Shown here: in pieces, positions 21,576-32,725 of the stretch
How the letters are laid out: the number at the start of each line of letters is the position of its first letter
Numbering within the stretch: the stretch's first letter is position 1
NCBI GenBank assembly: GCA_940337035.1
Contig: CALNHX010001044.1
Coordinates: forward strand, 124,001-188,000
Length of the DNA: 64,000 bases
DNA from: Agriotes lineatus
Lineage: Eukaryota; Arthropoda; Insecta; Coleoptera; Elateridae
Direction: 5' to 3'
The notes under the pieces: model-generated
Database searches by the model: none
What the model saw: only the letters and a program-made list of their open reading frames with translations
What the model was told of the DNA's origin: nothing
Position numbers and translations under genes: made by a program

Positions 21576-22470
21576 CTTAGGGTCGTTAATGTATCGAATA
21601 AGATTATAATTTTTTTTTCACATACCGAATTACTTTCCTCTATGTGATGCAACAAATAGTAGTCATCTCCTCTAAATAGCTTTGGTAACAGTGTTGTTTC
21701 TAGGGAATTTTAGTTTGTACTAAAGTGCGACAGAAAAATGTTCTAAAAGGTACCTAAATGTACTAAATACCAACATTATATAGGCGAAATAAACGCTTGG
21801 TATTTTGAGAGGACGTGCTAGCTTGTTGATGTTTAAGATCCGGGGCCGTCGACATACCAGATCGCGCCCTAAGGCAAACAATTAAATATCGCCCCTGATG
21901 TATTATATAATAAGACAAAAATATCTCCAGTTACTATTTGGTTTTTATTACAAAAGAAAAACTTAAAGCAATTACATAAATTACAATAACATATTTATAA
22001 TTAAAAGATTGCTCTGCGGGGATGTCACACAATAAAACTGTTTAAAAGTTCTTCCAAACTTAAATTGTAGGCTATATCCGCCGCTATGAATATAGTTGCT
22101 AGACCAACCAATCACGAACGATAAATAATGGTCTGAAATTAACAACACCGTTATTTCAAAAAAAGTTTATTAGCAAATTCGCTCCAGAAGCTGACCCGTT
22201 CTTGCAAACCCAGATTTAAGGGTTGGCATATTTATTGTCCCATAAATTTGACGCATACAATACGTACAAGCACCTTCACCCACGCCTTTGTAAACCATCA
22301 TAGATAACCTAAATTATACAATTCTAATACAAAGTTTTTAAATTAATAATTTATTAAAATCAAATAATAAAAAATATTGGCAGCAAAATGACACACAAAC
22401 AAAGTCTTAATAAGCCATAATAAAGTTGTTTTCATAGGTGACCACACAGTTCATTATAAAAGAAAACATT
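21576..22470. other. Interval without recognised gene
   Basis: AT-rich, with only short unsupported frames. The part from 22380 on is likely the 3' UTR side of the DDE fragment. Confidence 0.4.
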
Positions 22471-22479
22471 TATAGTTCC

Positions 22480-23185
22480 TCAATTCCCGATAAATCGCTG
22501 TCTGAACTATAGTTATCAGTCTCACTATTATCAGAGTAATCTCCTAGGCGAATAATAAGTTCATCGACAACAATATTCAAGGCTGGTTCTTTTTCCATAA
22601 AAAACTGTGTCTTTGGCATGTTGACACCGTGATTTCCACTCATCAGTAGAAAACTTGGCAAAAAATTCGTCACAGAATTTGTCAACATCCGTCATATTAA
22701 AATTTACGTTCAGCTGTGCAACATATTGTTTTAGAGATGCCCAAACCAGCTCTATCGGATTCAAATCTGGGTGATACGGTGGAAGTCTCAAAACGTCGTG
22801 GCCTTGATCGTGAAGCAATTTATCAATTGTATAAGTCTTGTATCGAGGTTTGTGCACCTTAATAATACTATACAGATCAGCTTTCAACATATTATCTGTA
22901 AATGGAATATTTTTCTGTCGTAGCCATGTTTTCATATCGTCCTTCCTAGTACCTGTTGTGGGGCATTTTTCGGACTGAACATTGTGATATGGCGCATTGT
23001 CGATAACAAGAACGCTGCGTTCAGGCAGGTTAGGAATTAATTTTTCTTTAAGCCATTTACAGTAGTTCTCGAAATTCATTTCGTGATGATAGTCGCCCGT
23101 TTTAAGTCCCGATTTGAATTTTAGGTATGCGTTAGGTACAAATCCGTTTTCGCCGCCTGCATGTACTATAATAAAACGGTCGCCT
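22480..23185 (-). pseudogene. Tc1/mariner-like DDE_3 endonuclease domain
   Basis: The minus strand reads VSKGDRFIIVHAGGENGFVP (about 23180), GDYHHEMNFENYCKWL, LVIDNAPYHNVQ (second catalytic D), an insert typical of the insect subfamily, then LRLPPYHPDLNPIELVWAS (third acid, E) and VAQLNVNFN. A frameshift at about 22620 leads into an acidic tail (DNSETDNYSSDSDLSGIEEL). The N-terminal HTH and first catalytic D are absent; a zinc-finger exon lies in their place. DDE_3 proteins cut and paste their element. Confidence 0.8.
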
Positions 23186-23199
23186 TTTGATACAGGTTG

Positions 23200-23573
23200 A
23201 GGTTTTGAGCAGCTTTTATATGATCCTTATGCATTGAACTATTTTCATGCCTTTTTATGTGAAAGGATCCACCCGTGATAGACTTATTGCAAACTTTGCA
23301 CAAAAAGTTACCTTCTTTATTTTCTAGCCACGTAAATTCAGAACTAGTCCAAATCTGCCTAACATTTTGTTTGTATTTTTTCTTTGGCTGTGAAGGTACA
23401 TCTTGGGCAACTTCCATAGAGTAATCATTGTCATCGCTTTCGTTATCATCTGAATGATCACTATTGGTTAGACTTGAAATAATCTTTGAAGTTGACGGGG
23501 CATCCTTAGAAGGCTCCTTGGAAGCGATGTCAGAAGGCTCTTTAGCTTTAGAAAGTATTATAAGGTATCTACA
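23200..23573 (-). CDS. Exon with BED/C2H2-like zinc finger, abutting the DDE fragment
   Basis: After a CTTGTAG acceptor (about 23573) the minus strand stays open through KAKEPSDIASKEPSKDAPST, an acidic stretch (DHSDDNESDDNDYS), a basic KKKYKQN patch, then W..SSEFTWLENKEGNFLCKVCNKS and HIKRHENSSMHKDH. C-x2-C followed by H and H at BED-like spacing suggests a zinc finger. It runs to about 23205 and meets the DDE domain in another frame. It may be a host or transposon zinc-finger exon. Whether the two were ever one protein is unclear. Confidence 0.5.
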
Positions 23574-23589
23574 AGTAAAATAAAAACAT

Positions 23590-24305
23590 AATATGATTGT
23601 ATAACAACTTGTGTCTAATTATAAATATCTTTAATAGTTGCAATTATGTTTTTAATACCCACTTTTCCATATTTGACCGATATTACACAACGGAACCACA
23701 GCATCAAAACTTTTATTATTCTTTATTGCATTGTCGCTGTGATGTGAAGGAACCTCACCCACACCACACACGGTCACACTTCCACACATAACGTGAATCG
23801 TGATTACGTGACAAAAAATGAATACGTTGCAGTTGTGTACGGCATACCGCGTATCTATTGCACGTGCCAAAACACGCACTTTTGTAGGTAGTTTATAAAC
23901 CCCAACAGAACTTTTTTAAATTTTTGGTGATCCCGATTACAAACGTTTCCTTCTTCACGACAATGGTGCAGAATTAGACCAAGAGATAATTGTATTTTCC
24001 ACTGACGAAAATCTTCGCCATCTCTCTGCGGCGTAGGTATGTCATAAGAATGCTTGTTAATGGAATATTTATAACAGCAGTATATGCTCTATTGCAATCT
24101 TTAGAGCCAAGAAACGCATGAAAACATGCTACGTGTTGTCATGGAAGATTGTGCCGCAAGCAATGTTGCCAACTCTACCGATATTTCGGTAGATCTACCG
24201 AGTTCCTCTAAAATCTACTGATCTACCGAATGGACACGATGAGCCACCATCATTCGATTTGAAAAAAATTGTGTTTCTTCAAAAAATCTGATTTGTTCAA
24301 TTTAA
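23590..24305. other. Interval without recognised gene
   Basis: Upstream side of the zinc-finger exon. A small nest of ATCTACCGA repeats occurs at 24177-24230. No coding tract is supported. Confidence 0.4.
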
Positions 24306-24314
24306 TTAAATTAT

Positions 24315-24721
24315 ATTACCTTCAATGATGAGGTTCCGCAAATTATCTGGATCTTTTGGATTATTTTTACTTCTTGGAATCTGCAAAGTTTGCTTTGTAG
24401 ATTCTTCGGTAGGCATACGTGCTTTTGTTGCATCCTCCAGTGTAGAGACAGCTTCCGCAAAAATTTGAACAGGATGGATTCCAATACTTTTGGCTCTTGT
24501 CTTCATTTTTTTACACATTTCTACACTTTAACTCCTTCTGCGTCTGCTGGATGGTTGTGATTGTTGGCGATTCCAGGATTTGTCATTTCGAGCGATGTTT
24601 TCAGAGAACCGCGTTTTGAACACCGCCACCGAATAAACTCGCGATATTCAACATCTACAGTATACGTGTAGCCATGGAGACATAATTTATTTTTACCCTT
24701 ATTCGACGTAATAATTTCCAT
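24315..24721 (-). pseudogene. FLYWCH zinc-finger exon, one in-frame stop
   Basis: MEIITSNKGKNKLCLHGYTY, then REFIRWRCSKRG and NNHNHPADA is a FLYWCH domain, as found at the N-terminus of many MULE transposase genes. However, the cysteine usual after the WRC segment is replaced (SLKTSLEM). An in-frame stop at 24521-24523 follows VKV. Beyond it the same frame runs to a possible AAGGTAATA donor at 24314. No MULE catalytic exon lies downstream on this strand. FLYWCH proteins bind DNA. Confidence 0.7.
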
Positions 24722-25010
24722 GGCGCACAGAAGACAAATATAATTGCACTGAGAACGAATGTAAACTGAACAATGATTGAAATGTGCTGTGACTTTTATA
24801 CATATTTTCTAATTCTATTCTACTCTATTTTGCTGCGAAAGACTGTTAATCCCTTCTTATCATTATCATTATATTGTTTGTTGTTTAAACTTTCTAATGA
24901 TGTCTACTTATTACTTACCTAACCAAAAACCCTTATCTCATAAGGTACTTATGTTAATGGAATAATAATATTCTTGGTATTAAGGAATAGAAATTGTTAG
25001 TGCTATGGTT
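24722..25010. other. AT-rich 5' side of the FLYWCH exon
   Basis: No open frame or repeat of note. This would be promoter DNA for the FLYWCH exon if it was ever expressed. Confidence 0.3.
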
Positions 25011-25019
25011 GTGTACTAT

Positions 25020-25660
25020 GCTTTCGGTATTTTTCCTGTAGGTATTTTTTCCTTAGGTATTTTTTCCGAAGGTATTTTTTCCGTTTATGCCTACTGGAGT
25101 GGCTAGTAGACATCTGAAACGGATCAGCCAATCTAGTAAATGAATCGTTCAATTTTATTTTCATTAGTGTTAATAATACATAGTTGGGAGTAAGTTTGTT
25201 GTTAGATTTTTCACACAAGAAATTTATTATCCAGTAAAATTGTTTTGGAATACCTAAATACGGTTTCTATTTTTTTTTGCCACAGTTTCGCAATACTATT
25301 CAAATCGTCTGTGAGTTGAAAATCGCTATCCGAATCAGATGACAAATCTTCTGATGAAAACTCTACAGCCTTACTACGATATAACGGTCTTACATTAATA
25401 CATTTATCAGCCAACTGTGTTTTGGCGGACTTATTAATTTGAGGTTCAAAATTCAATTCTTGGTCGCAATCGACTTCATCTGCAGATGACACAGTATTCT
25501 TTGTAGAAGATGAAGTATTTGAGGAAATAACAATTTCTGCCACGGCTTCTGCTACAAGTTCTTTTCGCAATCGTTTTTCAACAGCTGATCGAATAGTTGA
25601 GCTGCACGCGATGAGCAGTCTCATTGACGGGACTGCTTTTGTCTGATGGCCCTTAATTTC
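25020..25660 (-). pseudogene. HTH_Tnp_4-type transposase N-terminus (DDE_Tnp_4 family), truncated
   Basis: A long frame (25211-25624) is serine/acid-rich (FSSEDLSSDSDSDFQL). A short gap later KLTPNYVLLTLMKIKLNDSF and TRLADPFQMSTSHSS (about 25195-25090) match the helix-turn-helix that precedes a DDE_Tnp_4 domain. It then dissolves into three to four GGTATTTTTTCC-type tandem repeats (25030-25085), translated as repeated KKYLR. No catalytic residues are present. Confidence 0.5.
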
Positions 25661-25995
25661 TACCTTCTTTTGACTCCAAACACGAGTATCATAGGTGGCT
25701 GGATGTATTTGATTTTGACGTTTTTCCGAACCTTGGTGTGCGATATTATCCTAGTATTGCGGGTTTTAACAGCGGGCGGCAGGTGCCGGTGGAGCCGCTT
25801 GTCTGCGAATTGTTTATGGCTCCATCGCTTCTGGTCGCTCGAACGTTCCTTCCTTGCAAATTCCTCGTGGATTAGCCGTATAATATTTATGATGTTTTTG
25901 CCAAAATTCTGGGAATGATGCACGGTTTTGAGACGGGCGGCAGGCAGATGATAATTGAACTGCGTGTGTCCATCGGCGCTAAAAACGACGGGCAC
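25660..25995 (-). CDS. Unassigned frame with possible helix-turn-helix
   Basis: A 111-codon minus-strand frame with an even composition (LKTVHHSQNFGKNIINIIRL, IHEEFARKERSSDQKRW). The pattern hints at the first helices of an insect Tc1-like transposase HTH, but this is weak. An in-frame CTGCCGCCCG motif appears twice. I do not recognise a family. Confidence 0.3.
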   Translation of the reverse strand: MPVVFSADGHTQFNYHLPAARLKTVHHSQNFGKNIINIIRLIHEEFARKERSSDQKRWSHKQFADKRLHRHLPPAVKTRNTRIISHTKVRKNVKIKYIQPPMILVFGVKRR

Positions 25996-26250
25996 CGAGG
26001 TTTCTAATTTCAGCCTGCCTGTTTCGTATCAAATGTACTAGATGTATATTAAAGTGTTGTATTTATTTCTAAATTTTAAGAAAAAAATAATTTTAATTAG
26101 TCAATAATTAATTTTTTGTTGGTTTCTTCTTTTCTGCAAAACAAATAAAACGGGTTTTTTTGTTTTAGCAGAAAGTTTTAATTAAACTAAAACATGTTTT
26201 TTACAGGAAAAAAACAAACTTATTGTAGATATAATATTAACATACCTACA
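25996..26250. other. AT-rich spacer
   Basis: 3' side of the DUF7869-like pseudogene; no coding tract. Confidence 0.3.
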
Positions 26251-26253
26251 TAA

Positions 26254-27640
26254 CTAAATGTATTCTATATCAAAATCAAGATCTCCACTAAAACCATCAA
26301 CGTCATCGATCAGTTCTTGATCACCAACTAAGTTTTGATAAAACTGCTGCGCATCAACTGGAATTAGGTGCATTGCCAGCTTTACATCTTCTGGTTTGGG
26401 ATTAGAATTTTTTTTCCACCTGGCCATAAATGAATTAGGGAATTTCGGAATTGCACCGCTGGTCTCCCCACCTGCCTTTTTCTAATGTCGATTTCAGAAT
26501 AATATTCCTGTTTTGAGAAAAATTGAATATGGAAAAGATTTTTCCACCATTGCTTCTCGGATCTCCATTCAACTGATTTTTGCCTTATTTATGTCAACTT
26601 TCTTATTAGTTATTTTATTTTCTAGTTCTTCTGTATCATAAAAATCATCGGAAGTAATTTTTGTCACATCAAATTTATATTTTTGGTGGCACGTTGTCAT
26701 TACGTGAATATAATCTTCAGGTAAGTAAATCCTTTGGTGATGTTTTAGAGCACATTCGATATCTGAGAAGTCTGAATCATTAGGCAGAAAACTCTGACTA
26801 AAAATAAGAAAGCGAATTTAAATCCTTTTTAAAGATGGGTGTGATTCCAACACCGCTTTCATCATCAGGGTGAGCTTTATATTGCTGTTTTGACTCTCAC
26901 ACGAATCAGCCCAAAGTATAAGCTCTGTAGTACGTATCAGAGGACACATGTTTATTAATGTGTTTCAGGAGGCATGACGCCACTTCCTGAGCACCACTAC
27001 CTGTCTTGCTGGCTTTCCACCCATACATAACAAAAACAGTAAAGATATGACATTTTTTTATAATTCTCAGCAATTTGTACAGTTGTGCCGTATATATTTT
27101 TGTAAGATAGTTTAAAGAAGTAAGATTTGGCCTGCCTTTTTTTAACAATCACTTGTTCATATTGTCCGTTGACGGAATGCGTACCAAAGAAGGATTTTGG
27201 AATGAAAATATTCCAGAAAAATTCAAATTGCCACCACCTCCTGTGCGATTCGGTTTTGTTACACCTGATAAAAGGGGTTTTCGTATTGTTCTCCTTTATA
27301 ATAGTATTCCATCCTTCTGGAGAATATATTTGTGGTGTATATTTTCGGTGTCTCTTTTCAATGAGTGCGAAGTCACGATTTGATGGTAGGTATGGCCGCT
27401 AACCTGAAAAATTTCATCTGTCCCTCTCTTTGCTTTATCCTCTGTCCGTAGGAACACCCTAATTGTATAGTCAAACTTTTCAACAATAAAAAGCAGGACC
27501 TGTGGCGAGTTTTGGAATCGGCATGGGTTGCTGTAGATCGAAAGATATGACGTACTTTTTCCTGTTTGATTTACATTCTTCGGTTTCGGACTTCAATAAG
27601 TGTTGCATGACCTGATATCTCCGTTTATGGAGATTTAATT
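26254..27640 (-). pseudogene. DUF7869-like transposon-associated gene, heavily frameshifted
   Basis: On the minus strand, in order and in changing frames: YVISFDLQQPMPIPKLATGP (about 27550), KASKTGSGAQEVASCLLKHI (27000), ELILWADSCESQNSNIKLTL (26900), FLPNDSDFSDIECALKHH (26790) and YIHVMTTCHQKYKFDV. The end is KPEDVKLAMHLIPVDAQQFY with an acidic C-terminus and a TAG stop at 26254. The SD-C-x-QN box and its neighbours recur in many insect proteins annotated DUF7869. I recall the family from pattern memory, and its biochemical role is unknown to me. About 300 bp at 27120-27420 fits poorly and may be an insertion. Confidence 0.55.
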
Positions 27641-27649
27641 AACTGCAAT

Positions 27650-28985
27650 GCATCTGAAGAATGAAATGAAATATGCAATTTGGATGCGATTAAGACGTTT
27701 ACAGTAGAAAAATGCGGATTGTCCACAAAATTTAATATATATTGTTGTTCTCTAACTGAGGATTTAATAAATAATAGACTCTAATTATATTCATTACTTT
27801 AGTAATGTGTCCGGCTAATATTTTTCTTCTATCTTTATAATTATTAAAATGACTCTACAGGGTTAGGTCGCTACATTCATTTATTTGTACGCATTCTGTA
27901 TGCCCGCTATTTCAGTGATGGGATATTACAAGTGTAGTATTTCTAACTGATGGGAATGACATTAATTTAAAGATGGTTTCCTGGTCTTGGCCGTAGATAA
28001 AACGCTCTGAAATTTTATTTAAATCGTCGATGTCCACGGAGTAAACGTTGTTGCTATGCAATAATAACTGAACGTAAGTACACCGCGCCACTAAACAAAA
28101 CACTTCTACTGTCGCCACGAACGGAAGTGACGCCCAGATACGACGCCACGAGCACATTCACAAAAACGGCACTTTTAGATGGGAACCTTTAGATAGTTGC
28201 TGCAATGATTCTAGGTCTATTTGCACCGAGCTGGAACTCCCACGATGCTCTGGACAGGATGTCGTTGCCGGGCTGCTATTAGTTAGTCACAAATCTGCAA
28301 TCGCTCCCAGCTGGATGTCGGCTGCAACCTCGATGACCAGCTTTCACTGAAGCTGGGGGTCTTATTATAGGGCGCCGCTGCACCACACGTATGCTCCTGC
28401 TTATGCACTTGTACACCCAATTATAAAATTAACTGGACCTCAGTAAAATAACATTGAAATACCCTGGCTTACACTGGACCAAATTAATGCCTTGTATCCC
28501 CCTGTGCGGAAGCCCAATGCCAAGGAATTTCTACAGACAATCCATGACACACTCTCACAATAAAACACAATTTCTAATCAACTTGGGTATTTAATAGAAC
28601 ATAAAAATCACTTATATTGGGGGAGCTTGAAAAAAACACAACCAACCTCTTGAAGAAGCTTCCCCCAATTTTCTTGTTTACAGTTTTTGTTTTAGTTGCT
28701 TGAAATGCCCAGCCTACTCTGATTTTAATTTGTTTTTACACCAAGATGATGCTATGCTAAAAACATCATACTATCAATTATTTACAAGTCCTACAATATT
28801 TTATAAGAAATCTGAACTTTAAATTATTACAATTATTGGATATCTTTATGCTACATATCTGTTTTGTTGGTTATGTTATAAATTATTAATAATTATTATT
28901 TGGCAATAAGGCTACTAAAATGTGATAATATGATCATTTTGATCTTAGATTTATCGATTTTTTTATGCTTAGTTATTCACACCTT
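27650..28985. other. Interval without a recognised gene
   Basis: One 81-codon minus-strand frame (27912-28157) is unsupported. A GC-richer stretch at 28160-28400 could be a promoter-proximal region of an element. A 13-bp inverted repeat, TTGGGGGAGCTT with AAGCTTCCCCCAA, brackets 28618-28670. Nothing else is assignable. Confidence 0.35.
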
Positions 28986-29197
28986 TGCGAATCGGTCTCG
29001 GTACTGGAGACCTATTCTCGAACTCTTTGCGAAAACTTGCAGTTACCGCACAGGAATTCACAAACGCTATTCTCGAACGATCTTGCACGAATTTTTTCGC
29101 TCGAAATTCGGGGAGTATACTTCTCTCGGTGTTTGAGTGAGATCTAACCTCAATTTTTTGACAGTTGTTGTGGTACTGGATTTACTAGGTTGTGTAA

Positions 29198-30329
29198 ATG
29201 GCCAATTTTGATGAATTTGGTTTGCTTGCCGCTGCAGGAATATTAGAAGAGTTGGAAATGCGGGTAAACGAACCACTACGTGCATTTCGCGAAAGAGAAG
29301 ATGCGTTGAATTTAGCTGACAGGCATTTTATTCGCCTTTTTCGATTATCGAAAGAATTAGTTCGCCAATTAATTCAGTTGGTTCAGCCCTTTCTAGTACA
29401 TCCTTCTAGAACTTCAGCTTTAGATGACAAAGGTTTTGGTTGCGCTCCGATTTTATGCTGCTGGAAGTTACCAACAGGACACGGGTTGTAATTTTCATCT
29501 AGCTGTAAGTCAGTCATCCGTAAGCCGGTGTATTCATGAAGTTACAGCTGCTTTAAATCAACCTGAAATTTTTAACGATTGGGTAAAATTTCCACAACGC
29601 CTTCATCATCTGGAAGTTCTTCGTAGAAACTTTTATGAATTATACGGCTTCCCGGGTGTGGTGGGATGCATAGATTGCACCCATGTAGCAATTTACCCTC
29701 CAAGAAGAGATGATCCTGTGTATCCCGAACATATATACGTCAACAGAAAGAATTATCATTCTATTAATGTACAGCTGATCTGCGATTGGAAACTAAAAAT
29801 AATGAATGCAAATGCAAGATTTCCTGGTAGCACTCATGACGCATTCATTTGGAGGGATTCAAATGTGTAAAATGTTATGATTAATTTATACCAAAGACAT
29901 CCTGGAGCATTTTGTTTCTTAGGAAATTCTGGTTATCCATTACGACCATGGCTATTAACCCCTTTAGAAGTAGATCCTGAGCGAGATACCCCCGAAGAAG
30001 CTTATAATACTTGCCACAAAAGCACCCGAAGCATAATCGAAAGATGCAATGGTGTTTTAAAAACTAGATTTCGGTGCTTACTAAAACACAGGGTGTTACA
30101 TTATGCTCCCAATGTGGCATCACGAATTATAAATGCTTGTATCGTTCTACACAATCTGTGTATCGAACATAATATACCGGAACCAGAAGCAGAGGAAATC
30201 GACATGGACGATTTCGGAGCTTTGGTTTTCAACGGTAATCATAATGAAAGAGCTGTTGGCAGAGTCGATCCACAGTTAGCCCAAGCACGAAGATTACAGC
30301 AACAAATAATTAGAAACTATTTTGCCTAA
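29198..30329 (+). pseudogene. HARBI1-like (DDE_Tnp_4) transposase, one frameshift and one stop
   Basis: Starts MANFDEFGLLAAAGILEELE. VLVALRFYAAGSYQQDTGC and LAVSQSSVSRCIHEV form the HTH. GVVGCIDCTHVAIYPP holds the first catalytic D. FPGSTHDAFIWRDS follows. LGNSGYPLRPWLLTPL has N where the second catalytic D is expected. STRSIIERCNGVLKTRF holds the glutamate. A single-base shift near 29430 (GGTTTTGG) and an in-frame TAA at 29868-29870 break it. The rest is well kept to the C-terminus, so it died recently. Its Myb partner is at 38847 on the minus strand. Confidence 0.85.
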
Positions 30330-30484
30330 TTGTTTTAGGAATATTTAATAAACAAGTAAATCAATAATAAAAACGATTAATAAATTAAGTACATTTTATT
30401 TACAAGTAACAACTAATTAATCGAGTAAGAGAGTAGTTAACTGAACGGGAAAATAATTATAGTCCAGTCACTATGTCATTTTTG

Positions 30485-32725
30485 ATTGAAAGTGAAGCGA
30501 AATTTGAAATTTCTTTTTTGGGGTATTGGTGAGGTCCAGCAAAGCTTAATTTCAAGTTGTCGACCAAGATTTCCTATGTGTTATTTCCGCTATCTTGATA
30601 AATGAGTGCGTGTGATTTCTTTGCGATAAATCGGTTCCTGTTAACACTACATGAAAATAATGTAGACATCTTTTTTAGAATTTTGAATGCTCTACAATTT
30701 ATGTTCTATTACTTTTTTGCGTACGGGCGATATTTGTCGAGATATCGAACGCGAAAGGAGAGCGTGAAAGGGTCGAGATTTTTTTTTCGGGCTTCTGGGG
30801 TTGTGTCTCATTTCTCTTTCTACTTAGCGAAAAAGTAGCCATTATGAAACTTGTAGAGGCTGAAATTAGCTCCAATTTGACCTATTATATATTGATATGC
30901 GACTAAAATTACGACTTGTAGAGCGGACCAAAGTTGTCAAGTGGGCGCGTAATTTTTATTTCATGTACAGTACTATTACGTAGATGACATAACAAACTTC
31001 ATTGAATTATTGTAATCATTACATTTCATCAAGTAGATAGTATACAGCATTATATGATTGTATATTATCATTAATAATAATAATAAATGTCTATTAAATT
31101 ATTACAAAATTATACAGAAAAAATCTTGACTAAAACGTAATATAGTCTTGGGCGAAGTTCAACTTGATAGAAAAACAGATCTATCCGCTGTTCTTCTACT
31201 TATCCCTGTGAAATACGAAAAGAAAAGAAAAAAAAAATCCAAAGATCTACGCTTTGGCGCCAGGCGAAATATTACGCACAAAACAGCTATGGCGGTGTGT
31301 AGTGATATAACAATTGACTAAGTGTGTTATTTTGAACCTAATAATTAATTCATCGATATGTATCCATAAAATTTAAAAAAATAGCTTTTTTAAATTTTGA
31401 CGTACAATAGCCTTTTACTACATTTGGTAACGAATTATACCATTTAGTTATTGTGTAAGAAAACGATCGCTTGACAAATTCTGACTTATGTTGAGGTGGA
31501 GTCAGCGTTCCTTTAAATCTTATATTTAAAGTATGTATGTCGGTTCTAAACTTTATTTTGTTGTATAAGTAACTCGGTGATTTACTCAAAATGATCTTGT
31601 GGAAAAGACATGCAGAAGGAAAGAAGCGCCTTTCTTTCATATTAAGCCAGTTTGAATCTTTCAGCTTATAAGAAATTCTTTCATATTTTCGTATTCCAAA
31701 TATGAGACGTAAATATGAGTTCTGAATTTTCTGAATTCTAGCAATATTAAAGCTACTTAAATGTGAATCCTAAACAACGTCACAATAATCAAAACAGGAC
31801 AAGATTAATGCATTACACAAAACGGTTTTCACATTTACACTTAAAAATTGTCGATTTTGATAAATAAGTTTCAAGGAACTATACGATTTTTGCAGACATT
31901 TTGAAATATGTTTAGTAAATTTAAAATCATTATCAAGATAAACCCAAGTTTTTGACATCATCAGAAACAGGGATTCTATCCTGGCCTACTAATAAATGCA
32001 CTTCATTAGAAATTTCCTCTCGACCACCCTTCCTTATAAAAAGTTTTAAATTACTGTAGCTATTTAGAATGATAATTGTTGTCGACCAAGATTTCCCATG
32101 CTCTGTTTCCGCCATCTTAAAAATTTGCTTCTGTTGCAGTAACTCGGTTCTTGCTAACGCTACTTGAAAATGCTTGCAATTTTACCTGTTATGAATTGAA
32201 ATTCGACTAAAATTACGACTTGTAGATTAATTAATTAATTAATTACTTACTTATCGGTGTTGTAATTTTTTTTATTTTCTTCTCCGTTTTGATGGTTCTG
32301 GTTCATTTTCCTCGATATATATTATATCTTCTTCTTGCTGCTTACTTTCTTCAAGTATACATTGATGGTCCGGGTGCTCTTCGTGATGTTCCCATTCAGT
32401 TTTGAATTCAGAGCGTTTACTCCGGGGGGGGGGGGGAACGCCTGGGGGTAATTTTTATCTATTCCCGTGCGACCCACCCATTCTTTTATAGATTTAAAAA
32501 TAAACATGAATATGAAGTGGTAATGTTTCCGGGGGGGAGTTCTGTACTGCCCGGGGGGAATCCCCCCCCCCGGTCACCCCTTGGATTCAACACTGTTCCC
32601 ATTCGCACTCATTTATCAAGATGGCGGAAATAGCACATAGGAAATGGTCGACAACTTGAAGTTAAGCTTTGCGGGACCCCCAAACACCCCAAAAAAGAAA
32701 TTTCAAATTTCGGTTCACTTTCCAG
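30485..32725. repeat. Foldback-like segment with about 125-bp inverted arms
   Basis: 30490-30615 is repeated inverted at 32590-32720 (the box GTCGACCAAGATTTCC, then CCGCCATCTTGATAAATGAG). A third, direct copy of part of the arm is at 32085-32200. Between the arms lie unique DNA, the RT fragment and the acidic C-terminal exon. The inverted partner in copy A is at 4565-4690. This is either a foldback element or an inverted duplication of the Myb-gene 3' region. Confidence 0.6.
31080..32055 (-). pseudogene. Non-LTR reverse transcriptase fragment (copy B)
   Basis: Same fragment as 345-1267, with frames at 31350-31640, 31770-31961 and 31933-32115. Because no insertion follows here, the upstream residues VHLLVGQDRIPVSDDVKNLG are readable and lead into the YLDNDFKF box. 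The shared in-frame stop after CDVV shows the break predates the duplication. The junction to non-RT DNA at 32052-32056 is the pre-insertion site of the long element in A. Confidence 0.8.

Noticed and set aside
27127..27402. Plus-strand frames of 76 and 91 codons
   Set aside because: They lie in the DUF7869-like pseudogene region and show no family features. Kept only as a possible small insertion.
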